A stretch of DNA of 37,087 nucleotides from contig NZ_JBAVEJ010000306.1 in the NCBI RefSeq assembly GCF_049587675.1, positions 1 through 37,087 of the forward strand, in the 5' to 3' direction. Each line of letters starts with the position of its first letter. The first letter of the stretch is position 1. The notes under the pieces were generated by a model. The model was not told where the DNA came from, did no database searches, and saw only the letters and a list, made by a program, of their open reading frames with translations. This document shows, piece after piece, positions 23,655 through 31,789 of the stretch. The DNA comes from Sulfuricaulis sp049587675 (GTDB taxonomy: Bacteria > Pseudomonadota > Gammaproteobacteria > Acidiferrobacterales > Sulfurifustaceae). The position numbers and the translations under genes were made by a program.

Positions 23655-23866
23655 CGTTTATTGAGGCGGCATGAATCAACTTGAGCAAAGGAGTTGTCTC
23701 TCGTCTGCCTTGGCTCCGATGGATGCCGTTTTTTTGCCGCCTCAATAAACGAAAATTCATATATGATTTTCCGTTATTGACCCGGCATGTGCGTGTCATT
23801 ACCAAGAACATAAAATACTCGTCGCGGGCTGCTCTCGTTCAAGTACAATCGGCCGGGTCAATAACG
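23655..23866 (-). repeat. Double inverted-repeat array between gcl and hyi
   Basis: Two long-armed inverted repeats lie back to back. The first pairs CGTTTATTGAGGCGGCA (23655-23671) with its perfect complement at 23735-23751 across 63 nt. The second pairs CGTTATTGACCCGGC (23772-23786) with its perfect complement at 23852-23866 across 65 nt. All four arms share a CGTT(T)ATTGA core. The junction between the units (23735-23787) is itself a near-palindrome centred on CATATATG. The array fills most of the 277-bp gap and would be transcribed in a gcl-hyi message. It could be two small transposable-type repeats inserted head to head, or an RNA or protein-binding regulatory region. Confidence 0.85.
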
Positions 23867-23879
23867 AGCGGCAATGATA

Positions 23880-25643
23880 TCAGGCCGCTTGCGTCTTCTT
23901 TTCCGGCTTGCGATCGAGAATTTCTTCAAACTCGTTGATCTTGTCGATCTCCGGACCCATGGAGATATTGGTCACGCGCTCAGTGATCACTTCCACGACG
24001 ACCGGCACGCGTCTCTCCTCGCTGACACGACGCGCCGCGCGGAAGGCATCCGCCATCTGTTTCGGATCGAAGACGCGCACGGCGAGACACCCCAGCGCCT
24101 CCACGGCCTTGACGTGATCCACGCCGTATTCGCCGATCTCGGGGCAATTGATATTGTTGAAGCTCAGCTGGACTTCATAGTCCATTTTATAAGCGATTTC
24201 GCCCTGGCGGATCAATCCGAGATAGGCGTTATTGATCAGCACCATCACGAACGGCACCTTATGCTGGGCGGCAACCGCGAGTTCCTCGATCAGGAACTGG
24301 AACGAATAGTCGCCGACGACACCGACAACTTCCTTGCTCGGATCGGCCAGTTTGGCGCCAATGCAGGCCGAGATTTCCCAGCCAAGCGGGCCCGCCTGAC
24401 CGCAGACAATGTAGTTTCTCGGCTTGTTGACCTTCTGGAACTGCCCCGAAGCAATCTGATACAGGCCGATGGCGGTGACGAAACAGGTGTCATCGCCGAA
24501 CACGTTGTTGATTTCCTGGAACACGCGCTGTGGCTTGATCGGCACATTGTCGAAATCGGTGCGCCGCTGCATCGTGAATTTCCGTTCCTGAATCTCGTCA
24601 ATCCATTGCTTGCGGCTGACTATCTTGCCGGCCTGCTTGCGCGCCCGTGCCGCCGCGACGAATTCTTCGAGTGCGTATTTGGCGTCGGCCACAATACCGA
24701 GATCGGGACAGAAGATGCGACCGATCTGCATCGGATCGACGTCGACATGAACAAACTTGCGCCCCTTTGTGAAAACATCGACGCTGCCGGTCTGGCGATT
24801 GGCCCAGCGGTTGCCGATCCCGAGTACAAAATCGCTGCGCAGGAAAGTCGCATTGCCATAACGATGCTGGGTCTGCAAGCCCATCATGCCGGCATTCAGC
24901 TGATGATCGTCGGGAATGCTGCCCCAACCCATGAGCGTGGGGATGACGGGCGTCTGGGTCAGCTCGGCCAATTCGACGAGCAGGTCGGAGGCATCGGCGT
25001 TGATCACGCCGCCGCCGGAGAAGATGAGCGGCCGCTGCGCCGCCATCATCATGTCGAGCGCCTTCTCGATCTGCTTCCGGTGCGGGCGCGGCTTGAACAC
25101 CTCGAGCGGAAAATCGGACTCGGGATCGTATTCGATAATTTCCTTCTGGACATCGAGCGGCAGATCGATCAGGACCGGGCCGGGGCGGCCGGAGCGCATC
25201 AGATGAAACGCCTGCCGGAACGCGCGCGGCACCTGGGCGGCTTCCATGACGGTAATCGCCCACTTGGTGACGGGCTTGGCGATCGCGGCGATATCCACCG
25301 CCTGAAAATCTTCCTTGTGCAATTTCGCGCGCGGCGCCTGGCCGGTGATGCACAGGATAGGAATGCTGTCGGCCATTGCCGAATACAGGCCGGTGATCAT
25401 GTTGGTCCCGGCCGGGCCCGACGTGCCGATGCAGACGCCGATCCGGCCGCTCGCGGCGCGCGTATAGCCTTCGGCGGCGTGGGTTCCGCCTTCTTCGTGG
25501 CGAACCAGCACGTGCTTGATCTTGCTCCCGTTCATCGCCTGATACAGCGGCAGGATCGCGGCCCCGGGGATACCGAACGTCAGCTCGACGCCTTCGCTTT
25601 CCATGACGCGGATCGCCGCTTCGGTTGCGGTCATTTTTGCCAT
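23880..25643 (-). CDS. gcl: Glyoxylate carboligase, with Glu at the usual Val position
   Basis: A 587-residue ThDP-dependent enzyme close to E. coli Gcl along its full length: GTSGPAGTNMIT, SIPILCITGQAPRAKLHKEDFQAVDI, GGGVINAD, TPVIPTLMGWG, FDNVPIKPQRV, NCGQ-like VCGQAGPLGWE and the cofactor motif starting GDYSFQFL and ending with INNAYLGLI. It condenses two glyoxylates to tartronate semialdehyde and CO2. E. coli Gcl is known for having Val51 where other ThDP enzymes have a catalytic Glu. Here the aligned residue is E50 (RHEEGG instead of RHVEGA). A GAGG site lies before the ATG. It is divergent from the iclR gene and heads the hyi-glxR-glcF cluster. A second ThDP activity is the main alternative. 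Confidence 0.93.
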   Translation of the reverse strand: MAKMTATEAAIRVMESEGVELTFGIPGAAILPLYQAMNGSKIKHVLVRHEEGGTHAAEGYTRAASGRIGVCIGTSGPAGTNMITGLYSAMADSIPILCITGQAPRAKLHKEDFQAVDIAAIAKPVTKWAITVMEAAQVPRAFRQAFHLMRSGRPGPVLIDLPLDVQKEIIEYDPESDFPLEVFKPRPHRKQIEKALDMMMAAQRPLIFSGGGVINADASDLLVELAELTQTPVIPTLMGWGSIPDDHQLNAGMMGLQTQHRYGNATFLRSDFVLGIGNRWANRQTGSVDVFTKGRKFVHVDVDPMQIGRIFCPDLGIVADAKYALEEFVAAARARKQAGKIVSRKQWIDEIQERKFTMQRRTDFDNVPIKPQRVFQEINNVFGDDTCFVTAIGLYQIASGQFQKVNKPRNYIVCGQAGPLGWEISACIGAKLADPSKEVVGVVGDYSFQFLIEELAVAAQHKVPFVMVLINNAYLGLIRQGEIAYKMDYEVQLSFNNINCPEIGEYGVDHVKAVEALGCLAVRVFDPKQMADAFRAARRVSEERRVPVVVEVITERVTNISMGPEIDKINEFEEILDRKPEKKTQAA

Positions 25644-25674
25644 TTTTGTTTCCTCGATGTTTTCGACGCGAAAT

Positions 25675-25712
25675 CATGATTCATTTGGATGAACAATCCA
25701 ACACGAATCATG
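25675..25712. promoter_or_regulatory. Inverted repeat in the gcl leader
   Basis: CATGATTC and GAATCATG are perfect outer arms, with inner TTGGAT / ATCCAA pairs and a GAACA loop, 32 bp upstream of the gcl start. It may be an operator for the divergent IclR protein or an mRNA 5' hairpin. Both readings are inferred from position. Confidence 0.5.
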
Positions 25713-25772
25713 GTGACGCATGCTTGATGACTGCCGGAACTCTTGCCAAGCAGGCTAACGCAGGATAGGATA

Positions 25773-25801
25773 TTTCACAATACATAATCGTTTTCACTAT
25801 A
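25773..25801. promoter_or_regulatory. Direct repeats next to the iclR start
   Basis: TTTCACAATA (25773-25782) and TTTCACTATA (25792-25801) repeat with a 19-bp period, ending 6 bp before the iclR ATG. They could be tandem regulator sites overlapping the divergent gcl/iclR promoters. A loose sigma70-like pair (TTGCCA, 17 bp, TAGGAT) lies just upstream for iclR. No ribosome site precedes the ATG. Confidence 0.4.
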
Positions 25802-25807
25802 CGCAAA

Positions 25808-26575
25808 ATGCTAAAAACCGCCACATCTTCGATTCAGGTGATTGACCGGGTGACGACCTTGCTCGATGCCATCGCGGCACGCCCGGAACCGTCCAGCCTC
25901 AAGTTCCTGTCGGCCGAAACACATCTGCACCCCTCAACCGCGTTCCGCATCCTCAAGGCGCTCACGGGACACGGACTTGTCGAGCGCACGGTCAACGGCC
26001 AGTACATGCTGGGGGTGAAGCTCCTGCACTTCGGCAGTCGCGTCCATGGAAAAGTGGACCTGCTGCGCGAGGCCAAGCCGATCATGGAATGGCTGCGTTC
26101 ACAAGTCGGCGAGTCCGTGAACCTCACGGTGCGCGAAGGCGATGAGGTGGTGTACGTGGAGCGCGCCATTCCCAACCGCATGATGCGCGTGGAACAGGTG
26201 ATCGGCAGTCGCGCGCCCCTGCATGTCACCGCCGTGGGCAAACTGTTCCTCTCCGAGGATGGCGAGAAGGCCTGCCGCGAATACGCGCGCCGTACCGGCC
26301 TGCCCCGCTATACCCCCAATACCCTCACCCAGGTGACCAAGCTCTGGGCGCAAATCGAAAACGCCCACAAACAGGGTTACGCCCTGGATAATGAAGAGGC
26401 GGAGCAGGGAGTTGCCTGCGTCGGCGTGCCCCTGCATGACCCTCATGGCAAAATGGTTGCGGGACTTTCGATCTCGGCCCCGCGTGACCGTCGCCGCGAA
26501 TCCTGGATTCCCATCATTAAAAAGGCCGGCGCGGATATTTCGGCGCGCCTGGGTTACATGGCCAAGTCCGCCTAG
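25808..26575 (+). CDS. IclR-family transcriptional regulator
   Basis: A 255-residue regulator. Residues about 9-70 form the winged helix-turn-helix (IQVIDRVTTLLDAIA, LHPSTAFRILKALTGHGLVE), and about 85-250 the IclR effector domain (GESVNLTVREGDEVVYVER, LHVTAVGKLFL, GYALDNEEAEQGVACVGVPL). Family members AllR and IclR sense glyoxylate-type small acids, so control of the divergent gcl cluster by glyoxylate or a related acid is a natural inference. The ATG lacks a ribosome site and sits directly after paired direct repeats, suggesting a very short or absent leader and possible self-regulation. The aminotransferase gene follows 107 bp downstream. Confidence 0.92.
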   Translation: MLKTATSSIQVIDRVTTLLDAIAARPEPSSLKFLSAETHLHPSTAFRILKALTGHGLVERTVNGQYMLGVKLLHFGSRVHGKVDLLREAKPIMEWLRSQVGESVNLTVREGDEVVYVERAIPNRMMRVEQVIGSRAPLHVTAVGKLFLSEDGEKACREYARRTGLPRYTPNTLTQVTKLWAQIENAHKQGYALDNEEAEQGVACVGVPLHDPHGKMVAGLSISAPRDRRRESWIPIIKKAGADISARLGYMAKSA

Positions 26576-26682
26576 AACAGTTTGCCGCAGGGAGTTGCCA
26601 GTATAATCCGACAAGACGAGCGAGCGCAGCGAGCAGGGCTACTGTTACACTGCGCGGTCTCAATAAAAAATCGAGGTCGAGC

Positions 26683-27864
26683 TTGAGCTATACATCCTTC
26701 AATCCACCGGTCCGTACCTTGATGGGGCCGGGACCCTCGGACGTGCACCCGCGCGTGCTCACGGCCATGGCGCGCCCGACCATCGGCCACCTCGATCCCG
26801 CATTCATCGCCATGATGGAGGAAATCAAGGCGCTGCTGCAGTACGCCTTCCAGACCAGCAACGCGCTGACCATTCCCATCTCCGCGCCCGCCTCGGCCGG
26901 CATGGAAGCCTGCTTCGTCAATCTCATCGAACCGGGCGAAAAGGTCGTCGTGTGCATGAACGGCGTCTTCGGCGAGCGCATGAAGGAGAACATCGAGCGC
27001 GCGCGTGGCGTACCGGTCGTGGTGGAAGACGCTTGGGGCACGCCGGTGGACCCGAACAAGCTTGAGGACGCGCTCCGGGCCCATCGCGACGCCAGTATCG
27101 TCGCCTTCGTGCAGGCCGAGACTTCCACCGGCGTGCAATCGGACGCCAGGAAGCTGACGGAGATCGCTCATCATCATGACTGCCTGACCATCGTGGATGC
27201 CGTGACCTCGCTCGGGGGCTCCCCGCTGAAAGTGGATGAATGGGGCCTCGATGCGGTCTACTCCTGCTCGCAGAAATGCCTTTCGTGCGCGCCGGGGCTG
27301 TCGCCAGTCACCTTCAGCGACCGCGCGGTGGACAAGATCAAGAAACGCAAGACCAAGGTGCAAAGCTGGTTCTTCGACCTCAACCTCGTGATGGGATACT
27401 GGGGCTCGGGCAAGCGCGTCTATCACCACACCGCACCGATCAACCTTTTATACGGCCTGCATGAGGCGTTGGCGATGCTTCAAGAGGAGGGTCTGGAAAA
27501 TTCCTGGGCGCGGCATCGGCATCAGCATCTCGCCTTGCGCTCAGGCATCGAGGCCATGGGGCTCTCCTTCCTCGTTCATGAATCCGCGCGCCTGCCACAG
27601 CTGAACGCCATCGTGGTCCCGGAGGGCGTGGACGAGGCCGTGTTGCGCAGCCGTCTGCTCAATGAATACAACCTTGAAATCGGCGCGGGCATGGGCAGCC
27701 TCGCCGGCAAGATCGTGCGCATCGGCCTCATGGGTTATGGCGCCAATATGAAAAACGTCATGTACTGCCTGGAAGCGCTCGAGGCCGTGCTGGCGGACAT
27801 GCGCGCCCCGATCCAGACCGGCGTGGCCATGAACGCCGCGCAGAACGCGGCGGCCCTGAATTGA
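26683..27864 (+). CDS. Serine/alanine-glyoxylate aminotransferase
   Basis: A 393-residue class V PLP aminotransferase. The start is TTG with GAGG 6 nt upstream (MSYTSFNPP). Family features are GPGPSDVHPRVLTAM (15-29), SAPASAGMEACFVNL, AETSTGV (145-151), the PLP aspartate in VDAVTSLGG and the Schiff-base lysine K198 in SCSQKCL, followed by APGLSPV. It transfers an amino group from serine or alanine to glyoxylate, giving glycine plus hydroxypyruvate or pyruvate. Hydroxypyruvate then connects to Hyi. It lies downstream of the iclR gene and close to gcl, so it completes the glyoxylate node. Serine versus alanine preference cannot be decided from sequence alone. Confidence 0.93.
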   Translation: MSYTSFNPPVRTLMGPGPSDVHPRVLTAMARPTIGHLDPAFIAMMEEIKALLQYAFQTSNALTIPISAPASAGMEACFVNLIEPGEKVVVCMNGVFGERMKENIERARGVPVVVEDAWGTPVDPNKLEDALRAHRDASIVAFVQAETSTGVQSDARKLTEIAHHHDCLTIVDAVTSLGGSPLKVDEWGLDAVYSCSQKCLSCAPGLSPVTFSDRAVDKIKKRKTKVQSWFFDLNLVMGYWGSGKRVYHHTAPINLLYGLHEALAMLQEEGLENSWARHRHQHLALRSGIEAMGLSFLVHESARLPQLNAIVVPEGVDEAVLRSRLLNEYNLEIGAGMGSLAGKIVRIGLMGYGANMKNVMYCLEALEAVLADMRAPIQTGVAMNAAQNAAALN

Positions 27865-27900
27865 GGAACTCTGATCTACGAGTCCTAACAAAAAGAAATA

Positions 27901-27997
27901 GACAGGATTAATAAGATTCTTCAGGATTCACAGGATTAAAGATTTTAGGAAATAGAAAAATCCTGTTAATCCTGTTTTAATCCTGTGAATCCTGTCC
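27901..27997. repeat. Dispersed AATCCTGT-type repeat forming a long hairpin
   Basis: The left arm carries GACAGGATTAATAAGATT and CAGGATTCACAGGATTA. The right arm carries ATCCTGTTAATCCTGTTTTA followed by ATCCTGTGAATCCTGTCC. Short AGGATT/AATCCT units repeat within each arm. Together they fold into a long imperfect hairpin with an AT-rich loop. Repeats with this core are scattered between genes in many bacteria. It lies between the aminotransferase and the ATPase gene and could end transcription of the former. No other element is seen in 27865-28064. Confidence 0.8.
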
Positions 27998-28064
27998 AAT
28001 TTCGTTTTTCCCGGCGCTACTGGTTGTTAATTTCATATTGTGATGGGCTCGATTTTATCCAAAC

Positions 28065-29543
28065 ATGACTGAACCGTTACTCATCGCCAAGGCCAAGGAA
28101 CCTCTTTATCTTCTGCCGAAGATGGCCAACCGTCACGGCCTGATCGCTGGCGCCACCGGCACCGGCAAAACCGTCACGCTGCAGGTCATGGCCGAGCGTT
28201 TCAGCGCCATTGGCGTGCCGGTGTTCATGGCCGACGTGAAAGGCGACCTGGCCGGCATCAGCCAGAAAGGCGGCGGCAATCCCAAGGTGGAAGAGCGCGT
28301 CAAGCAGTTGAAGCCCGACGGTTTCGCGTACCAGGTATTTCCGGTGACGTTCTGGGACGTATTCGGCGAACAGGGTCACCCGGTACGCGCCACGATCTCG
28401 GAAATGGGACCGCTGCTGCTCGGGCGCCTGCTTAATCTGAACGAAACCCAGGAAGGCGTGCTCAACCTGATCTTCCGGATCGCCGACGACAACGGCTGGT
28501 TGCTGCTCGACCTCAAGGATCTACGCGCCATGGCGCAGCACGTCGGCGATAACGCCAAGGAATTCACCACCGCCTACGGCAACATCTCCAGCGCCTCGAT
28601 CGGCGCCATCCAGCGCGCGCTGCTCACGCTTGAAAGTCAGGGCGCGGACAAGTTTTTCGGCGAGCCAGCACTTAATCTCGACGACCTGATGCAGACCGAG
28701 CAAGGACGCGGCATCATCAATATTCTCGCCGCCGATAAACTGATGCAGTCGCCCAAGGTATACGCGACTCTCCTGTTGTGGCTGCTGGCGGAACTCTTCG
28801 AGCGCTTGCCCGAGGCCGGCGATCGCGACAAACCCAAGCTCGTGTTTTTCTTCGACGAGGCGCACCTGCTGTTCAACGACGCGCCGCCAGCACTGCTGGA
28901 GAAAATCGAACAGGTCGTGCGCCTGATCCGGTCCAAGGGCGTGGGCGTGTACTTCGTGTCGCAGAATCCGCTCGATATTCCGGATGTCGTGCTGGGGCAG
29001 CTCGGCAACCGCGTCCAGCATGCGCTGCGCGCCTTTACGCCGCGCGACCAGAAAGCCGTCAAGGCCGCGGCCGAAACCTTCCGCGCCAACCCCAAACTCA
29101 AGGTTGAAAGCGTCATCTCCGAGCTCGGCGTGGGCGAAGCGCTGGTCTCGATGCTGGATGAAAAAGGCAGCCCGTGCGTCGTGGAGCGTGCCTTCGTCTA
29201 TCCGCCGCAGAGCCGGATCGGACCGATCAGCGCGGCCGAGCGCAGAACCATCATCAACGCCTCGGCACTCAATGGGCAATACGAGAAAACCGTCGATCGT
29301 GAATCGGCCTATGAAAGTCTCAAAAATCGCGCGGCCCAGTCCGCACCGCCGGCCGCCGCACCATCCGAAAAAAGCGGTGGCGGTTTGCTGGATGGTCTGC
29401 TCGGCGGGACCGGTCCGCGTGGCGGCCACCGTGAAGGCGCCGCCGAGGCTATGGTCAAAAGCGCCGCCCGCTCGATCGGCAGCCAGATCGGCCGCAGTAT
29501 TATCCGGGGCGTCCTGGGTTCGATCCTCGGCAGCCGGCGCTAA
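28065..29543 (+). CDS. HerA/YjgR-type ATPase (DUF853)
   Basis: A 492-residue P-loop ATPase of the HerA-FtsK relatives known as YjgR/DUF853. Walker A is GATGTGKT (29-36), Walker B is LVFFFDEAHLL with D264/E265, followed by the arginine-containing sensor region (SQNPLDIPDVVLGQLGNRVQHALRA). After about residue 410 comes a Pro/Ala/Gly-rich linker, and then a basic amphipathic tail (GSQIGRSIIRGVLGSILGSRR), the usual YjgR ending. The cellular role is not established; related HerA proteins pump or unwind DNA. It has no obvious ribosome site and appears monocistronic, with a dispersed repeat upstream. Confidence 0.92.
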   Translation: MTEPLLIAKAKEPLYLLPKMANRHGLIAGATGTGKTVTLQVMAERFSAIGVPVFMADVKGDLAGISQKGGGNPKVEERVKQLKPDGFAYQVFPVTFWDVFGEQGHPVRATISEMGPLLLGRLLNLNETQEGVLNLIFRIADDNGWLLLDLKDLRAMAQHVGDNAKEFTTAYGNISSASIGAIQRALLTLESQGADKFFGEPALNLDDLMQTEQGRGIINILAADKLMQSPKVYATLLLWLLAELFERLPEAGDRDKPKLVFFFDEAHLLFNDAPPALLEKIEQVVRLIRSKGVGVYFVSQNPLDIPDVVLGQLGNRVQHALRAFTPRDQKAVKAAAETFRANPKLKVESVISELGVGEALVSMLDEKGSPCVVERAFVYPPQSRIGPISAAERRTIINASALNGQYEKTVDRESAYESLKNRAAQSAPPAAAPSEKSGGGLLDGLLGGTGPRGGHREGAAEAMVKSAARSIGSQIGRSIIRGVLGSILGSRR

Positions 29544-29651
29544 CACCCCACCAGCGACCCCCTTTGTAGGGCTAAATTCCCCCTGTCCATCCCCCTCAAG
29601 GCACGGATCGTGTTCTTCACTATTCCTGACCCTGAAAAAAGGCTGATTTAG

Positions 29652-29705
29652 GCCGGAATTCCGGCTTGGGGCCGTGCGTGCCTGTCTTCCCAGGGCTGGC
29701 ACGGC
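29652..29705 (+). other. Palindrome and hairpin between the ATPase and GGDEF genes
   Basis: GCCGGAATTCCGGC (29652-29665) is a perfect 14-bp palindrome, directly followed by a hairpin of GCCGTGC (29671-29677) with GCACGGC (29699-29705). The 246-bp intergenic region holds no gene; it ends with a run of seven T residues at 29745-29751 before the cyclase gene. The palindrome may be an operator for the downstream partner-switching operon, or the hairpin may terminate the ATPase message. Confidence 0.4.
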
Positions 29706-29789
29706 CTATGCACTAAACTCACAGAGAATCAGTTAATTAGGCCTTTTTTTAAACCAGCGGCTAAGTGGTCGCCAGCATCAGCCAGGAAG

Positions 29790-30728
29790 ATGCAGACACT
29801 GCTGACATTAACCATCATCGTCGAGCCCGACCGTCAGCGCCTCGCGCGGTTTGCGATGGACGCCGTGGAAGCGCTCGGCGGTAATGTTTTCTCCGCCGCG
29901 AACCGGCTCGAAGGGTTGCTGCGCCGTGTGCGCGAGGACTGCGTGCGTGCGCATACGCCCGTCGAGGCCTGTCTGCTGCTGGACGATCTGTCCTTGTGCC
30001 TCGCCTGGGAAGACCAGCGCGAACCGCTGACGACACTGTCACAACCGCCGGAGACTGACACGGTCACGGCGCTCGCCACCCAGCTCAAGAATGCCAGCGA
30101 ATCCGCCGACAGCACGCTGCTCAAGCGCCGCAACGAACAGATCATCATCGATCTCGAAAATGCCAAGAAGCGCGCTCGTCAGGAGATGGAAGAACTCGAA
30201 ACACTGCTGGAGATGAAGAAGAGCGAGTTGAACAAATCCATTCTCGCCGCCCAGACTGACGGACTGACGGGACTGTACAATCGCAGCGGTTACGACACGC
30301 GCCTGCGCGAGGCCTACCTCCGCTGCAAGCACCAGGGCGAGCCGCTCTGTCTCATGCTGCTCGACGTCGACTTCTTCAAGACCATCAACGACACCCATGG
30401 ACACCAGTACGGCGACGAGTACCTGAAACGTGTTGCCAATTCGCTGCGCGCCTCGGTGCGCGAACACGTGGACCATCCTTGCCGCATGGGCGGCGATGAG
30501 TTCGCCATTATTCTGTACTCGGACATACCGATTGCGAAACGCGTGGCCGGCAAGGTACTCGGCCTGATGGAACACATGGTCAGCATCGGAATAACCCAGA
30601 TGCAGGAAACCGACAGCATCGAGGGTCTGGTCGGGCGCGCGGATGCAATGCTGTATGAAGCCAAGCACCGTGGACGCGGACAGTTTGTCGCCGATGAGAT
30701 CAGTGAGGTCCGAATCAAAGCGGTCTGA
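29790..30728 (+). CDS. GGDEF diguanylate cyclase of the partner-switching operon
   Basis: A 312-residue protein. Residues 1-85 form an uncharacterised N-terminal domain, about 95-150 a charged coiled coil (KRRNEQIIIDLENAKKRARQ), and about 155-305 a complete GGDEF domain with GGDEF at 234-238 and the upstream DxDxFKxIND element (LDVDFFKTINDTHGH). The position of the RxxD inhibition site holds EHVD, so canonical product inhibition seems absent. It makes c-di-GMP. It is the first gene of a run with the kinase/phosphatase (30 bp gap) and two STAS proteins, so its activity is probably set by protein-protein switching through the N-terminal domain. Confidence 0.92.
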   Translation: MQTLLTLTIIVEPDRQRLARFAMDAVEALGGNVFSAANRLEGLLRRVREDCVRAHTPVEACLLLDDLSLCLAWEDQREPLTTLSQPPETDTVTALATQLKNASESADSTLLKRRNEQIIIDLENAKKRARQEMEELETLLEMKKSELNKSILAAQTDGLTGLYNRSGYDTRLREAYLRCKHQGEPLCLMLLDVDFFKTINDTHGHQYGDEYLKRVANSLRASVREHVDHPCRMGGDEFAIILYSDIPIAKRVAGKVLGLMEHMVSIGITQMQETDSIEGLVGRADAMLYEAKHRGRGQFVADEISEVRIKAV

Positions 30729-30758
30729 AAAATTGAATTTTACCCGGTAAGGGAAAAT

Positions 30759-31787
30759 ATGAAATTGCTGATCGAGCAGGGAGCGAAGGGGGATAGCGGT
30801 GTCGTGCTGTTGCGGTCGAAGCTGCGTGCAGTGTCTCGCCGCATGGGCTTCAACGATTTGAAACGTGAACAGATGGAGCTGGTGTGCAACGAAATGGTGA
30901 CGAACCAGAACAAATTCGCCGAAGGTAACGGGCTGGTGCAGATATGGGAGACCGATCATCCCAGGCCGGCCCTCGACTTGTTTGCGTTCGACTACGGCAA
31001 GGGCATCCTGAACATCAAGGCCGCCGTGGAAGACGGTTTTACCACCGCGGGCACCATGGGCAAGGGACTGGGCGCCATCCGCCGTCTCTCCTCCGAGAGC
31101 GAAATCTACAGTCTTCCGATGGAAAATGTCGGAGATTGCCCCTGGCATGGCACGGCCGTCTGGTCGCGTTTCTATCAAGACAATCACGATGTCACGCTGC
31201 CGCACCAGATCGGCGGCCACACGCGCGCTTATCAGGACAGCGCTTTCAACGGCGACATGATTCAGGTCCGTTGCAGCCCCAACAAAACCCGCTGGCTGCA
31301 CATGGACGGGCTCGGCCACGGACGCGAGGCGGCCGAGGTCGTCGAGGGCATCGGGTATTTTCTCGATGACGAAACCCCCGTGGACGGCTTGATGCAGCGC
31401 CTGAGCCAGCGGCTCCATGGCACGCGCGGCGCGGTTGGCATGGTGTGCGAAATTGACGCCACCACGCAGACTTTCAGGATCTGCGGGGTCGGCGACATGA
31501 TCGCTTATCTCATCGCCAGCGGCGAAAAAAAGGCGATTTCATTTTCCCCCGGGGTGCTGGGCCATGCCCATCGCACGCCGGAGACAACCACTCTGTCGTT
31601 TCCGCCCCAGGCTCTGCTCATTACCGCCTCCGACGGCCTGCGGCGCAGCATCACCCTGCACACTTTCCCGGATTTATGGCGATTGCACCCGCAATTAATC
31701 GTCCTGGTGCTGGGTCAGATCATGGGCCGGCATAACGACGACCGGTCCGTATTCACCATTCGTTTAAACCCAAGTATGAGGAAATAG
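30759..31787 (+). CDS. RsbT-like kinase fused to SpoIIE/RsbX-like phosphatase
   Basis: A 342-residue protein joining two opposing activities. Residues 1 to about 140 are a GHKL ATPase of the RsbT/RsbW type: N-box ExxxN (E45, N49), DxGxGI (D78-G80-G82) and the glycine-rich lid GTMGKGLGAI. Residues about 145-342 are a PP2C-like SpoIIE domain, with the metal aspartates in MDGLGHG (D183), TASDGL (D292) and a terminal HNDDRS. It should phosphorylate and dephosphorylate the STAS partners encoded next. A good ribosome site (AAGGGA) is present, and rsbR starts 2 bp after its stop, so translation is probably coupled. In Bacillus the two functions are separate proteins, RsbT and RsbX. Confidence 0.88.
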   Translation: MKLLIEQGAKGDSGVVLLRSKLRAVSRRMGFNDLKREQMELVCNEMVTNQNKFAEGNGLVQIWETDHPRPALDLFAFDYGKGILNIKAAVEDGFTTAGTMGKGLGAIRRLSSESEIYSLPMENVGDCPWHGTAVWSRFYQDNHDVTLPHQIGGHTRAYQDSAFNGDMIQVRCSPNKTRWLHMDGLGHGREAAEVVEGIGYFLDDETPVDGLMQRLSQRLHGTRGAVGMVCEIDATTQTFRICGVGDMIAYLIASGEKKAISFSPGVLGHAHRTPETTTLSFPPQALLITASDGLRRSITLHTFPDLWRLHPQLIVLVLGQIMGRHNDDRSVFTIRLNPSMRK

Positions 31788-31789
31788 TC

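Noticed and set aside
23874..25679. A 601-codon open frame on the plus strand opposite gcl
   Set aside because: It mirrors gcl, has no recognisable domain, is rich in His, Arg and Asp in the manner of GC-rich antisense frames, and gcl aligns end to end with a known enzyme.
26618..26634. Short palindromic stretch containing CGAGCGCAGCGAGC upstream of the aminotransferase
   Set aside because: Too short and too common in GC-rich genomes to assign a role.
27901..27997. CRISPR-like appearance of repeated AGGATT/AATCCTGT units
   Set aside because: Units are under 10 bp, irregularly spaced and arranged as a hairpin, with no spacers of constant length and no cas genes.
30039..31418. A 459-codon minus-strand frame opposite the cyclase and kinase/phosphatase genes
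   Set aside because: Antisense to two genes with intact catalytic motifs; no domain of its own.
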